From Oscillospiraceae bacterium (GTDB taxonomy: Bacteria > Bacillota > Clostridia > Oscillospirales > Oscillospiraceae): 64,000 bases of DNA. Location of the stretch: positions 2,294,001 through 2,358,000 of the forward strand of contig AP025583.1 in NCBI GenBank assembly GCA_022846095.1, given 5' to 3'. How positions within the stretch are numbered: the stretch's first letter is position 1; every line of letters starts with the position of its first letter. The notes under the pieces were generated by a model that did no database searches, had not been told where the DNA came from, and worked only from the letters and a program-made list of their open reading frames with translations. The position numbers were made by a program, and so were the translations under genes. Shown here piece by piece: positions 25,324 to 33,613 of the stretch.

Positions 25324-26529
25324 GTGGAACAGCGCATTGAGCTGGAGCGCGCCGTGGCGCTGCTGACCCGGGGGGCCTCCCCCCTGGGCGCCGAGACCCT
25401 CCCCCTGCCCGACTGCCTGGGCCGGGTGCTGGCGGAGGACTGCTTCGCCCCCCAGGACCAGCCCCCCTTCGACCGCTCCCCCCTGGACGGCTACGCCCTG
25501 CGCGCCGCCGACCTGGAGGCGGCCTGCCCGGAACGCCCCGCCCGCCTGGCCGTGGTGGACCGGGTGTGCGCTGGGGACGTGGCCCGGGTGGGCGTGGAGC
25601 CGGGCCAGGCCGTGCGCATCATGACGGGGGCCATGCTCCCCGCCGGGGCGGACTGCGTGGTGCGGCAGGAGGACACCGACCGGGGCGAGCCCGTGGTCTC
25701 GGTGTACGTGTCCCTCGGCAGGCACGCCAACTACGTCTTTCAGGGCGAGGACTACCGGGCCGGATCCCTCCTCCTCCCCGCCGGGACCGTGGTGGATGCC
25801 GCCGCCGTGGGCCTGCTGGCCGGGGCGGGGCTTGCCCGGCTGAATGTGTACCGCCTGCCCTCGGTGGCCGTGCTCTCCACCGGGGACGAGGTGGTGGAGC
25901 CCCACGTCCGCCCCCTGCCCCCCGGCAAGATCTACGGCTCCAACCTGCACCTGATCCTGGCCCGGCTGCGGGAGCTGGGTATTCAGCGGCTGGCCGGGGA
26001 GCAGGCCCCGGACGACCCCGCCGGCGTGGCGCGGGCCATGGGGCGGCTGCTGGAGACTTACGACGTGCTGATCACCACCGGCGGCGTGTCCGAGGGGGAC
26101 AAGGACGTGCTGCACGCCGCCCTGCCCCTGCTGGGGGCGGAGCAGGTCTTTTGGCGGGTGCGGGCCAAGCCGGGCACCCCGGCCATGTTCTCCCGCCTGG
26201 GGGGCAAGCCCATCCTGTCCCTCTCCGGCAACCCCTTCGCCTGCGCCGCCACCTTCGAGCTGCTGGCGCGGCCCCTGCTGGCCGCCCTGTCGGTCAATCC
26301 CGCCCTGCTGCCCCGGCGGGCCCGGGCCGCGCTGACGGACGGCTTTTCCAAGCCCAGCCCCCAGCGGCGCTTCGCCCGGGGGATCTGCCGGGACGGGGCG
26401 GTGACCCCCGCCGGGAAGGACTCCCCCGGCCTGCTGTCCTCCTTCGTGGGCTGCAACTGCCTCATCGAAATCCCGGCAGGCAGCCCCGCGCTGGAGGCGG
26501 GGGCCCGGGTGGACGTGCTGCTGCTGTAG
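25324..26529 (+). CDS. moeA: Molybdopterin molybdenumtransferase
   Basis: The 401-residue protein has MoeA landmarks: PPFDRSPLDGYALRAADL, VRIMTGAMLPAGADCVV, STGDEVVEPHVRPLPPGKIY, TTGGVSEGDKDVL, KPGTPAMFSRLGGKPILSLS. It inserts molybdenum into adenylylated molybdopterin. The GTG at 25324 follows AAGGGGG and starts 2 bp after the previous stop. Length is typical. Confidence 0.95.
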   Translation: MEQRIELERAVALLTRGASPLGAETLPLPDCLGRVLAEDCFAPQDQPPFDRSPLDGYALRAADLEAACPERPARLAVVDRVCAGDVARVGVEPGQAVRIMTGAMLPAGADCVVRQEDTDRGEPVVSVYVSLGRHANYVFQGEDYRAGSLLLPAGTVVDAAAVGLLAGAGLARLNVYRLPSVAVLSTGDEVVEPHVRPLPPGKIYGSNLHLILARLRELGIQRLAGEQAPDDPAGVARAMGRLLETYDVLITTGGVSEGDKDVLHAALPLLGAEQVFWRVRAKPGTPAMFSRLGGKPILSLSGNPFACAATFELLARPLLAALSVNPALLPRRARAALTDGFSKPSPQRRFARGICRDGAVTPAGKDSPGLLSSFVGCNCLIEIPAGSPALEAGARVDVLLL

Positions 26530-26559
26530 CGCGTGCGGGATGGTCCCCGTTCTTCCCTT

Positions 26560-26590
26560 CCGTAGGGGCGATTCACGAATCGCCCGCCGT
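26560..26590 (+). repeat. Short palindromic intergenic repeat
   Basis: GGGCGATTCACGAATCGCCC (26563-26582) is a near-perfect inverted repeat inside the 96-bp gap between moeA and moaC. It resembles dispersed intergenic elements of GC-rich gut Clostridia. It has no T run, so it is not a good terminator. Confidence 0.5.
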
Positions 26591-26625
26591 TTTCCGCCTA
26601 TAACTGGCCTTTTGGAGGTTTTGAT

Positions 26626-27105
26626 ATGGAACCGAGCTTCAACCACTTCGACGGGGAGGGCAACGCCATCATGGTGGACGTGTCCTCCAAGCCCCCCACC
26701 CACAGGGAGGCGATGGCGGCGGGCGTCATCCACGTCTCCCGCGCCGTGCTGGACGCCATCACGGGGCACACCGCGGCCAAGGGCGACGTGCTGGGGGTGG
26801 CCCGGGTGGCGGGCATCATGGCCACCAAGCGCACCTCCGATCTGATCCCCCTGTGCCACCCGCTCATGCTCTCCAACGCAGCCGTGGACTTCACCGTGCT
26901 GGAGGATGCCTGCGCCGTGGAGGCCCGCTGCACCGTCAAGCTGGACGGCAAGACCGGGGTGGAGATGGAGGCCCTCACCGGGGTCACCGTGGCCCTGATG
27001 ACCATCTACGACATGTGCAAGGCCATTGATAAATCCATGGTGCTCTCCGACATCCGCCTGCTGCACAAGGAGGGGGGCAAATCGGGGGTGTACGACCATG
27101 CGTGA
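26626..27105 (+). CDS. moaC: Cyclic pyranopterin monophosphate synthase
   Basis: The 159-residue protein shows the MoaC pattern: [64 protein letters not shown] and KSGVYDHA. It converts the MoaA product to cPMP. GGAGG precedes the ATG. Its stop overlaps the mobB start by 8 bases. Confidence 0.97.
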   Translation: MEPSFNHFDGEGNAIMVDVSSKPPTHREAMAAGVIHVSRAVLDAITGHTAAKGDVLGVARVAGIMATKRTSDLIPLCHPLMLSNAAVDFTVLEDACAVEARCTVKLDGKTGVEMEALTGVTVALMTIYDMCKAIDKSMVLSDIRLLHKEGGKSGVYDHA

Positions 27106-27595
27106 GCCCGCCGTGGTCGCCGTCAGCGGCATCAAAAATTCGGGCAAGACCACCTTTATCGACGAGATGCTGCCCCACTTCTTCGCCCAGGGCCTGCGGG
27201 TGGCGGTCGTCAAGCACGACGGCCACTCCTTCGTCCCCGACCCGCCGGACACCGACACCGGCCGCCACCTGGCCGCCGGGGCCTGCGGCACCGCCGTCTT
27301 CGACGGGGAGAAGTACAAGGTCGTCCGCCGGGGGAGGGTGACGGAGCGGGAGCTGATCCCCTTCTTCCCCGACGCGGACCTCATTTTGCTGGAGGGCCTC
27401 AAGGGCTCGGACTGGCCCAAGCTGGAGCTGGTGCGGGGGGCGGTCTCCTCCGCGCCGGTGTGCGATCCGAAAAACCTGCTGGCCCTGGTCACCGACCTGG
27501 AGCTCTCCCTCCCCGGCGTGCCGGTGGTGGCCCTGGACGACCCGGCGGGGGCGGCGCAGGTCATTTTGCGGTACATGAGGGGGCGCAGGCTATGA
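27098..27595 (+). CDS. mobB: Molybdopterin-guanine dinucleotide biosynthesis protein B
   Basis: The 165-residue P-loop protein has GIKNSGKTT (Walker A), VVKHDGHSF and the Walker B-like [17 protein letters not shown] typical of MobB. It is a GTP-binding helper for dinucleotide forms of Moco; no MobA is in the window. The ATG at 27098 overlaps moaC, and the stop overlaps the moaA ATG (ATGA). Confidence 0.92.
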   Translation: MREPAVVAVSGIKNSGKTTFIDEMLPHFFAQGLRVAVVKHDGHSFVPDPPDTDTGRHLAAGACGTAVFDGEKYKVVRRGRVTERELIPFFPDADLILLEGLKGSDWPKLELVRGAVSSAPVCDPKNLLALVTDLELSLPGVPVVALDDPAGAAQVILRYMRGRRL

Positions 27596-28566
27596 CCGAC
27601 GGACAGGGCCGCGCCATCGACTATCTGCGCATCTCGGTCACCGACCGCTGCAACCTGCGCTGCACCTACTGCATGCCCCCGGGCGGTGTAAAGTGGATTT
27701 CCCATACAGATATTCTGTCCTATGAGGAAATCCTCCGTCTGGTCTCCCTGTTCGCCGAAATCGGTGTCAAGCGCATCCGCCTGACAGGCGGCGAACCGCT
27801 GGTCCGCAGAGGTCTGCCCGACCTGGTGCGCGGCCTGCGGGCAATTCCGGGGATTTCCTCCGTGATGGCCACCACCAACGGCACCCTTTTGGCCGGGCAG
27901 CTCCCCGCCCTGCTGGACGCGGGCCTGAACGGCGTGAACCTGAGCCTGGACACCCTGGACCGGGCGCAGTTCGCCGCCATCACCCGCCGGGACGCCCTCC
28001 CCGCCGCCCTGGAAGGGCTGGAGGCCGCCCTGGCCGCCCCCGGCCTGACGGTCAAGCTCAACTGCGTGCCCACGGCGTTCAACGCCGGACAGTGGGTCCC
28101 CCTGGCCGCCCTGGCCCGGGACCGGGCGCTGTCGGTGCGCTTCATCGAGCTGATGCCCATCGGCCTGGGCGGGGATATGCCCGGCGTGGCGGAGGACGAT
28201 CTGCGCGCCGCGCTGGAGGCCGCCTTCGGCCCCCTCTCCCCCTGCGATCCAGACCCCGGCGGCGGGCCCTGCCGCTACTTCCGCCCGGCGGGCTTCCGGG
28301 GGAAGATCGGCTTTATCAGCGCCATGACCCACCAGTTCTGCGCCCAGTGCAACCGGGTGCGGCTCACCGCCACCGGCTTTCTCAAGACCTGCCTGCAGTA
28401 TGAGGACGGGGCGGATCTGGCCGCGCCGCTGCGCGCCGGGGCGGGGGACGGGGAGCTGCGCGCCATCATCCGGGACGCCATCGCGCGCAAACCCCGGCAG
28501 CACCGCTTCAACGACGCCGCCCCGGCGGGCCGGGAGCGGCACAATATGAATCAGATAGGAGGCTGA
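27592..28566 (+). CDS. moaA: GTP 3',8-cyclase (radical SAM)
   Basis: The 324-residue protein has the radical SAM cluster CNLRCTYC near residue 21 and the second cluster FCAQCNRVRLTATGFLKTC (C-x2-C-x13-C) near 260. LTGGEPLVRRGLP and FIELMPIGLGGD lie between. It makes 3',8-cH2GTP, the first Moco intermediate. It ends in the usual RPxxM-like region only loosely, with no GG tail beyond NQIGG. It is coupled to mobB by a 4-bp overlap. Confidence 0.96.
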   Translation: MTDGQGRAIDYLRISVTDRCNLRCTYCMPPGGVKWISHTDILSYEEILRLVSLFAEIGVKRIRLTGGEPLVRRGLPDLVRGLRAIPGISSVMATTNGTLLAGQLPALLDAGLNGVNLSLDTLDRAQFAAITRRDALPAALEGLEAALAAPGLTVKLNCVPTAFNAGQWVPLAALARDRALSVRFIELMPIGLGGDMPGVAEDDLRAALEAAFGPLSPCDPDPGGGPCRYFRPAGFRGKIGFISAMTHQFCAQCNRVRLTATGFLKTCLQYEDGADLAAPLRAGAGDGELRAIIRDAIARKPRQHRFNDAAPAGRERHNMNQIGG

Positions 28567-28571
28567 CAGCG

Positions 28572-29492
28572 ATGGGCAAGGTACTGGCCGTCTGCATCAG
28601 CGAACACAAGGGTACCCAGAAGCGCGACGTAAAAACCGCAAAATTTGTCCCCGACTGGGGCATCGAGGGGGACGCCCACGCCGGGAAATGGCACCGGCAG
28701 GTCTCCCTGCTCTCCCACGACAGGATTGAGGCCTTCCGCGCCCGGGGCGCGGAGGTGGACCACGGCGCGTTCGGCGAGAACCTCGTGGTGGAGGGCATCG
28801 ACTTCGCCACACTCCCCCTGGGCACCCGCTTCCGCTGCGGGGACGTGCTGCTGGAGCTGACCCAAATCGGCAAGGAGTGCCACAGCCACTGTGAGATCTT
28901 CAAAAAGATGGGCGAGTGCATCATGCCCACCCAGGGGGTCTTTACCCGGGTGCTCAAGGGCGGCACGATTTCGGCCGGCGACGAGCTGGAGGTGCTGCCC
29001 CCCGCCCTGCGGGCCGCGGTGGTCACCGCCAGCGACTCCGGCTTTGCCGGCACGCGGGAGGACCTGTCCACCCCCGCCGCCGCCGCGCTGCTGGAGGGCG
29101 CGGGCTACCGGGTGGTGCACACCGTAATCCTGCCCGACGACCGTTCGCAGCTGTGCGCGGAGCTGATCCGCCTGTGCGACGGCGATCTGGCCGATCTGAT
29201 CGTCACCACCGGCGGCACCGGCTTCTCCCCCACCGACTGCACCCCCGAGGCCACCATGGACGCGGTGGAGCGCCCCGCCCCCGGCATCGCGGAGGCCATG
29301 CGCATGAACAGCCTGGGCATCACCCCCCGGGCCATGCTCTCCCGGGCGGCGGCGGGCATCCGCAGGGGGGCGCTTATCGTCAACCTGCCCGGCAGCCCCA
29401 AGGCGGTGCGGGAGTGCCTGGAGTACGTCCTGCCCAGCCTGGAGCACGGCCTGCAGATCCTCAAGGGGACAACGGGCAATTGCGCCCGCTGA
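28572..29492 (+). CDS. MOSC domain - MogA fusion protein
   Basis: The 306-residue protein joins an N-terminal MOSC domain (about 1-140; GIEGDAHAGKWHRQVSLLS and IGKECHSHCEIF) to a C-terminal molybdopterin adenylyltransferase domain (about 145-300; VTTGGTGFSPTDCTPEAT and LPGSPKAVRECLE). The MogA part adenylylates molybdopterin before MoeA inserts the metal. The MOSC part may handle sulfur for sulfurated Moco. The same fusion is known in other Clostridia. It follows moaA by 5 bp. Confidence 0.92.
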   Translation: MGKVLAVCISEHKGTQKRDVKTAKFVPDWGIEGDAHAGKWHRQVSLLSHDRIEAFRARGAEVDHGAFGENLVVEGIDFATLPLGTRFRCGDVLLELTQIGKECHSHCEIFKKMGECIMPTQGVFTRVLKGGTISAGDELEVLPPALRAAVVTASDSGFAGTREDLSTPAAAALLEGAGYRVVHTVILPDDRSQLCAELIRLCDGDLADLIVTTGGTGFSPTDCTPEATMDAVERPAPGIAEAMRMNSLGITPRAMLSRAAAGIRRGALIVNLPGSPKAVRECLEYVLPSLEHGLQILKGTTGNCAR

Positions 29493-29573
29493 GGCGGGCG
29501 CTTCCAGGGGGTATCCCATACCCCCTGGATACGGACGGCTGCACCGGTGTGCGCACCGGTACGGCCGCCGTCC

Positions 29574-29643
29574 GATACCCCCGGTCTCGCGCCCAGCGGC
29601 GCGGGTCGGGGTGTTTCGCGGGGAAATGAATTCCCCGCGAAAC
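29574..29643 (+). repeat. 70-nt intergenic repeat, copy 1
   Basis: The block starts GATACCCCCG and contains a GCGCC-AGCGGCGCG hairpin. It ends in a strong stem, GTTTCGCGGGGA with complement around the loop AATGAAT. Copy 2 at 47107-47176 has the same length, the same start, GTGTTT in the same place and the same TGAATTCC centre. The rest of the 312-bp gap 29493-29804 holds a GGGGGTATCCCATACCCCC palindrome (29507-29525) and the modA leader. Confidence 0.6.
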
Positions 29644-29699
29644 GAATCTTATCTCCCTCCGGGGACAACGGGCAACTGCGCCCGATAATCGAATACCGT

Positions 29700-29800
29700 C
29701 CCAATTCTTCGAGCCCGTGCGCCTAAAGCGCAGGCCATGGCGGCGGGCCAAAGGGTGTACCTGGAAACGGATACGCCTACCATTTTGTAAAGGAGAATGG
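29700..29800 (+). promoter_or_regulatory. Moco/Tuco-like leader before modA, with RBS-sequestering hairpin
   Basis: The leader repeats the key blocks of the Moco riboswitch at 24080 in the same order: TTCGAGC (29708-29714), a hairpin GTGC-GCCTAAA-GCGC (29717-29731), GGCGG, and a hairpin GTGTA-loop with CTGGAAACG-TACGC (29755-29776). It then folds CCATT (29780-29784) on AATGG (29796-29800), hiding the AAAGGAG ribosome binding site. No terminator is present, so control would be at translation. A tungsten-cofactor variant is possible. Confidence 0.6.
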
Positions 29801-29804
29801 AACC

Positions 29805-30695
29805 ATGAAAAAGCGAGTATCCCCGATCCTTGCGCTCTCCCTTGTCCTGGCCCTGGCGGGCTGCTCCAACACCGGCGGCACCGCCGCCTCCCCCACCCCG
29901 GCGCCCGCGTCCGCGCCTCCCTCCCAGGAGACCCCCGCGCCCCAGTCCCAGGCCCCCGGGGCCGAGCCCGTGGAGCTGGTGGTCTTCGCCGCCGCCTCCA
30001 TGACCGAGACCATGAACCAGATCGCCGAGCTGTACAAGTCCGTGGCCCCCAACGTGACCCTGGTCTACACCTTTGACTCCTCCGGCACCCTGAAAACCCA
30101 AATCCAGGAGGGGGCGGACTGCGACATTTTCATCTCCGCCGCCCAGAAGCAGATGAACCAGCTGGATGCCTCGGTGGACGCCGGCGGCGGCAACACCGAG
30201 GGCCTGGACTTCGTGCTCCAGGGCACCCGCTGCAACCTGGTGGAGAACAAGGTCACCCTGGTGGTGCCCGAGGGCAACCCCGCCGGGATCTCCTCCTTCG
30301 GCGACGTGGCCACCGACAAGGTGAAGCTCATCGCCCTGGGCAACTCCGACGTGCCCGTGGGCCAGTATTCCGAGGAGATCTTTACCGCCATGGGCGTGTG
30401 GGATCAGCTCAACGCAAACCAGAAGATCACCTTCGGCACCAACGTGAAGGAGGTCACCTCCCAGGTGGCCGAGGCCGCGGTGGACTGCGGCGTGGTCTAC
30501 GGCACCGACGCGTATTCCGCCGGGCTGGAGGTGGTGGCCGAGGCCCCCGACGGCACCCACAAGCCGGTCGTTTACCCCGCCGCCGTGCTGAACACCACCA
30601 AGAACGGGGACGCCGCCAGGGCCTTCCTGGAGTTCCTGAAGGGCGATGAGTGCTCCGCCGTGTTCGAGTCCGTCGGCTTCAGCATCCCCGCGTAA
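29805..30695 (+). CDS. modA: Molybdate/tungstate-binding lipoprotein
   Basis: The 296-residue protein has a lipoprotein signal (LAGC, Cys20), a Pro/Ser/Gln tether and the ModA fold: VVFAAASMTETMNQIAELY, TFDSSGTLKTQIQEGADCDI, FISAAQKQMNQL and VVYGTDAYSAG. The Ser residues in AAASM and SSGT bind the oxyanion. Whether it prefers molybdate or tungstate cannot be told. AAAGGAG precedes the ATG inside a hairpin. Confidence 0.93.
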   Translation: MKKRVSPILALSLVLALAGCSNTGGTAASPTPAPASAPPSQETPAPQSQAPGAEPVELVVFAAASMTETMNQIAELYKSVAPNVTLVYTFDSSGTLKTQIQEGADCDIFISAAQKQMNQLDASVDAGGGNTEGLDFVLQGTRCNLVENKVTLVVPEGNPAGISSFGDVATDKVKLIALGNSDVPVGQYSEEIFTAMGVWDQLNANQKITFGTNVKEVTSQVAEAAVDCGVVYGTDAYSAGLEVVAEAPDGTHKPVVYPAAVLNTTKNGDAARAFLEFLKGDECSAVFESVGFSIPA

Positions 30696-30828
30696 TGTAC
30701 CATTACGCGGGGGCCCCATTGATGACTACCTATCGCCGGGCGCAACTGAATCCCGCCCCGGCTCCGCCGCACCCGCGGCGTCCCGGCATACGCCGGGTCC
30801 CTGTCTCAGCCGGAAAGGAGGTGCGGCC

Positions 30829-31518
30829 ATGGACTGGTATCCCCTCATAAACTCCCTGCGCATCGCGCTGATCTCCACCTTCTTCACCTTTTTCCTGGGT
30901 ATTTTCGCGGCCTGGCACGTGGCGAAGCTGCCCCGGGGGGCCAAGGGCGTGCTGGACTGCGTGCTCACCCTGCCCCTGGTGCTCCCCCCCACGGTGGTGG
31001 GCTTTTTCCTGCTCAAGCTCCTGGGGCCCAAGGGGCCGGTGGGGCGGCTGCTCCTGGCGTGGTGGGACAAAAAGCTCACCATGACCTGGTACGCCTCCAT
31101 CTTCGCCGTCATCATCGTCACCTTCCCCCTCATGTACCGCACGGTGCGGGGGGCCTTCGAGGCCTTCGACAAGAACCTGCTCTACGCCGGCAAAACCCTG
31201 GGCCGCTCCAACCGCTGGGTTTTCTGGCGGGTGCTGATGCCCGGGTGCAGGCAGGGCCTGCTGGCGGGCACGGTGCTGGCCTTTGCCCGGGGCCTGGGGG
31301 AGTACGGAGCCACCTCCATGGTCTCGGGCTACACCCCCGGCCGGACGGCCACCATCTCCACCACCGTCTACCAGCTCTGGCGGGAGGGGAACGACGCGCT
31401 GGCCTACCGCTGGGTGGGGGTCAACCTGGCCATCTCCTTCGCGGTGCTGGTGGCCATCAGCCTGCTGGAGCGGCGCGAGGCCCCCGCGAAATGGCCCGCC
31501 GGGTCCCCGGAGGTGTAG
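30829..31518 (+). CDS. modB: Molybdate ABC transporter permease
   Basis: The 229-residue protein has about five membrane segments (LRIALISTFFTFFLGIFAAW first), the TLPLVLPPTVVGFFLLKLLG motif of ModB and the EAA-type loop KTLGRSNRWVFWRVLMPG. AAAGGAGG before 30829 fixes the ATG; the longer frame upstream is noncoding. It follows modA by 133 bp and precedes modC by 3 bp. Confidence 0.94.
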   Translation: MDWYPLINSLRIALISTFFTFFLGIFAAWHVAKLPRGAKGVLDCVLTLPLVLPPTVVGFFLLKLLGPKGPVGRLLLAWWDKKLTMTWYASIFAVIIVTFPLMYRTVRGAFEAFDKNLLYAGKTLGRSNRWVFWRVLMPGCRQGLLAGTVLAFARGLGEYGATSMVSGYTPGRTATISTTVYQLWREGNDALAYRWVGVNLAISFAVLVAISLLERREAPAKWPAGSPEV

Positions 31519-31521
31519 CCC

Positions 31522-32589
31522 ATGGCGTTGGAAGTACGGATTAAGAAGCGCTTTGAAAAATTCCGTCTGGACGTGGAGCTGGAGGCCGGGCGCGGCATCA
31601 CAGGGCTGCTGGGGGCCTCGGGCTGCGGCAAGAGCATGACCCTCAAGTGCATCGCTGGCATCGTGACCCCCGACGAGGGGCGCATCGCCCTGGACGGGCG
31701 GGTGCTCTTCGACAGCGCATGCGGCATCAACCTCCCGCCCCAGGCCCGGCGGGTGGGCTACCTCTTTCAGAACTACGCCCTCTTCCCCAATATGACGGTG
31801 GCGAAGAACGTCGCCGCCGGGGTGCGTGGGGGCGCCAAGGCGGAGCGGCAGGCGCGGGTGGAGCAGATGATGCGGGCCTTCTACCTGGAGGACATGGCCG
31901 CCAAATACCCCCGCCAGCTCTCCGGCGGACAGCAGCAGCGGGTGGCCCTGGCCCGCATCCTGGCCAGCGGGCCCCAGGCCCTGCTGCTGGACGAGCCCTT
32001 CTCCGCCCTGGACAGCTACCTGCGCTGGCAGGTGGAGCTGGAGCTGCGGGACCGGCTGGCCCCCTTCCCCGGCCCGGTGCTCTTCGTCACCCACAGCCGG
32101 GACGAGGTCTACCGCCTGTGCGCCACGGCCTGCGTGCTGGACCACGGGCGCAGCGAGCCGGCGCAAAGCGTGCATGCGCTCTTCGACGCCCCCGCCACCC
32201 TCTCCTCCTGCCTGCTCACCGGCTGCAAAAACATCTCCCGGGCCCGCCCCGCCCCGGACGGGCGGGTGGAGGCGTTGGACTGGGGCGCGGTTTTTACGCC
32301 CGGCAGGCCCCTGCCTGAAGGGCTGACCCACGTGGGGGTGCGCTCCCACTTTCTGCGCCCCGCCCCCGGCCCCGGCGAAAACACCCTGCTCTGCCGGGTG
32401 GAGCGGGTCATCGAGGACGTGTTCTCCACCGTGGTCCTCCTCTCCACCCCCGGCGGGGCGGAGGGCCGCTCCACGCTGCGGCTGGAGACCTCCAAGCAGG
32501 ACTGGGCCGGTTTGGGCGGGCCCTCCTCCCTCTGGCTGCGCATCGAGCCCCGGGATCTGCTGCTGCTCCACGACCGCTGGTCCTCCTGA
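31522..32589 (+). CDS. modC: Molybdate ABC transporter ATP-binding protein
   Basis: The 355-residue ATPase has Walker A GASGCGKS, Q-loop YLFQNYALFPNMTV, signature LSGGQQQRVALARIL and Walker B ALLLDEPFSALDS. A C-terminal part (about 235-355) resembles a TOBE-type regulatory domain. It energises ModAB. It is the last gene of the Moco/molybdate block, and its stop lies inside the 54-bp terminator palindrome. Confidence 0.94.
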   Translation: MALEVRIKKRFEKFRLDVELEAGRGITGLLGASGCGKSMTLKCIAGIVTPDEGRIALDGRVLFDSACGINLPPQARRVGYLFQNYALFPNMTVAKNVAAGVRGGAKAERQARVEQMMRAFYLEDMAAKYPRQLSGGQQQRVALARILASGPQALLLDEPFSALDSYLRWQVELELRDRLAPFPGPVLFVTHSRDEVYRLCATACVLDHGRSEPAQSVHALFDAPATLSSCLLTGCKNISRARPAPDGRVEALDWGAVFTPGRPLPEGLTHVGVRSHFLRPAPGPGENTLLCRVERVIEDVFSTVVLLSTPGGAEGRSTLRLETSKQDWAGLGGPSSLWLRIEPRDLLLLHDRWSS

Positions 32590-32639
32590 AACAAACACCG
32601 CCGCCCCCGGCATGCCGGGGGCGGCGGTGTTTGTTTCAG
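32586..32639. terminator. 54-bp perfect palindrome acting as bidirectional terminator
   Basis: The sequence is a perfect inverted repeat centred between 32612 and 32613 (centre GGCATGCC). Each arm includes a stop codon: TGA of modC (32587-32589) on the + strand and TGA of the LytTR gene (32638-32636) on the - strand. TTTGTTT-type ends follow on both sides. Confidence 0.85.
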
Positions 32640-33337
32640 CAAAAGACCGACTTCACGTCCCGGTACTTGCTGTGGGACACCGGGACGGCCGTCCCGTCCC
32701 GCAGCACCAGGGTGTCCGGGGTCAGGTGGTCGATAAAGGCCTTGTTCACCACGTAGGAGTGGTGGGGCCGGACGAAGCGCCCGGTGTCCATCAGGGGGGA
32801 GACGAACTCCGAGAAGGACACCCGCAGGTTCTGGGATCGGACCTCCCCGCCGTCCCGCAGGGAGAGCAGCACCACGTGCTGCCTGGGCCGCAGGGTGACG
32901 ATCTCGGACAGGGGAATCCAGCACAGGCCCCGGGCCGTCTTGACGCGGAAGCGCTCCTCCCCCTGCCGCACGCACCGGGCCAGCGCCTCGTCCAACGCCT
33001 CAAACAGGGGCGCCTGCTCCACCGGCTTGAGCAGGTACTGCATGGCCTTGACCTGGTAGGCCTCCAGCGCGTGGCGGCGGGAGGCCGTCAGGAAGATCAC
33101 CGCCGCCTCAGGCTGCGTCGCCCGGATCCGGCGGGCCGCCTCCAGGCCGTCCATGTCGGGCAGGGTCACGTCCAGCAGGTAAACCTGCGCCCGCTCCAGT
33201 GCCAGCATCTGCCCCGCCGTCCGGGGGACGACCACCTCCAGCGCCGCCTCCGGGTGCTGGCGCTGATAGGCCTCCACCAGCTTCTGCGCCGCCGCGTTCT
33301 CCCTTGCGCCGCCGTCGTATATTACCAGACGCACCAT
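32636..33337 (-). CDS. LytTR family response regulator
   Basis: The 233-residue protein has a receiver domain (phosphoacceptor Asp in VYLLDVTLPDMDG, Lys in YLLKPVEQ) and a LytTR DNA-binding domain (IVTLRPRQHVVLLSLRDGG, FVRPHHSYVVNKAFIDHL). The usual acidic pair near the start is reduced to a single Asp (LVIYDGG), so phosphorylation may be altered. No LytS-type histidine kinase is adjacent. It is divergent from a second LytTR gene and shares its control region. Confidence 0.9.
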   Translation of the reverse strand: MVRLVIYDGGARENAAAQKLVEAYQRQHPEAALEVVVPRTAGQMLALERAQVYLLDVTLPDMDGLEAARRIRATQPEAAVIFLTASRRHALEAYQVKAMQYLLKPVEQAPLFEALDEALARCVRQGEERFRVKTARGLCWIPLSEIVTLRPRQHVVLLSLRDGGEVRSQNLRVSFSEFVSPLMDTGRFVRPHHSYVVNKAFIDHLTPDTLVLRDGTAVPVSHSKYRDVKSVFC

Positions 33338-33446
33338 ACGTCCACGCTCCTTCCGATCCTGTACCCCTTTATTTTACATGATTCCCCTCCGGCGGCGCGT
33401 AGTATTTGTGCGCATTCCCTGTATTTTCATGTGCCGCGCCCGTTTT

Positions 33447-33479
33447 GGCGCAGAATTTCTTTCATTGCGGCGCAAAATT
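33447..33479. promoter_or_regulatory. Direct repeats between divergent LytTR genes
   Basis: GGCGCAGAATT (33447-33457) and GGCGCAAAATT (33469-33479) are 10/11 identical and start 22 bp apart. They lie 25 bp before the -35 of the + strand LytTR gene. This spacing and orientation fit a LytTR dimer site and suggest autoregulation. Confidence 0.6.
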
Positions 33480-33503
33480 GGGTGCAAGCTGCTCATATGC
33501 TTT

Positions 33504-33558
33504 TTGCATTTTTCTTTATCTTTGGTATAATTGAAAAAGAGCGGAAACCGCTCTTTTT
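33504..33558 (+). promoter_or_regulatory. Promoter and 5' hairpin of the second LytTR gene
   Basis: TTGCAT (33504-33509) and TATAAT (33526-33531) are 16 bp apart. At the expected transcript start there is a perfect 11-bp stem (AAAAAGAGCGG, 33534-33544, with 33548-33558) followed by T residues, which could stabilise the 5' end or act as an early attenuator. Confidence 0.6.
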
Positions 33559-33613
33559 TACGGTATTTACCTACCCGCCCATACGGCAGGCAGGCCTGGG
33601 AGGCAAAAAATCC

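Noticed and set aside
25288-28542. 1084-codon open frame on the - strand opposite the Moco genes
   Set aside because: It is a shadow of the GC-rich + strand genes; its translation is rich in His, Gly, Gln and Val repeats and crosses several confident genes.
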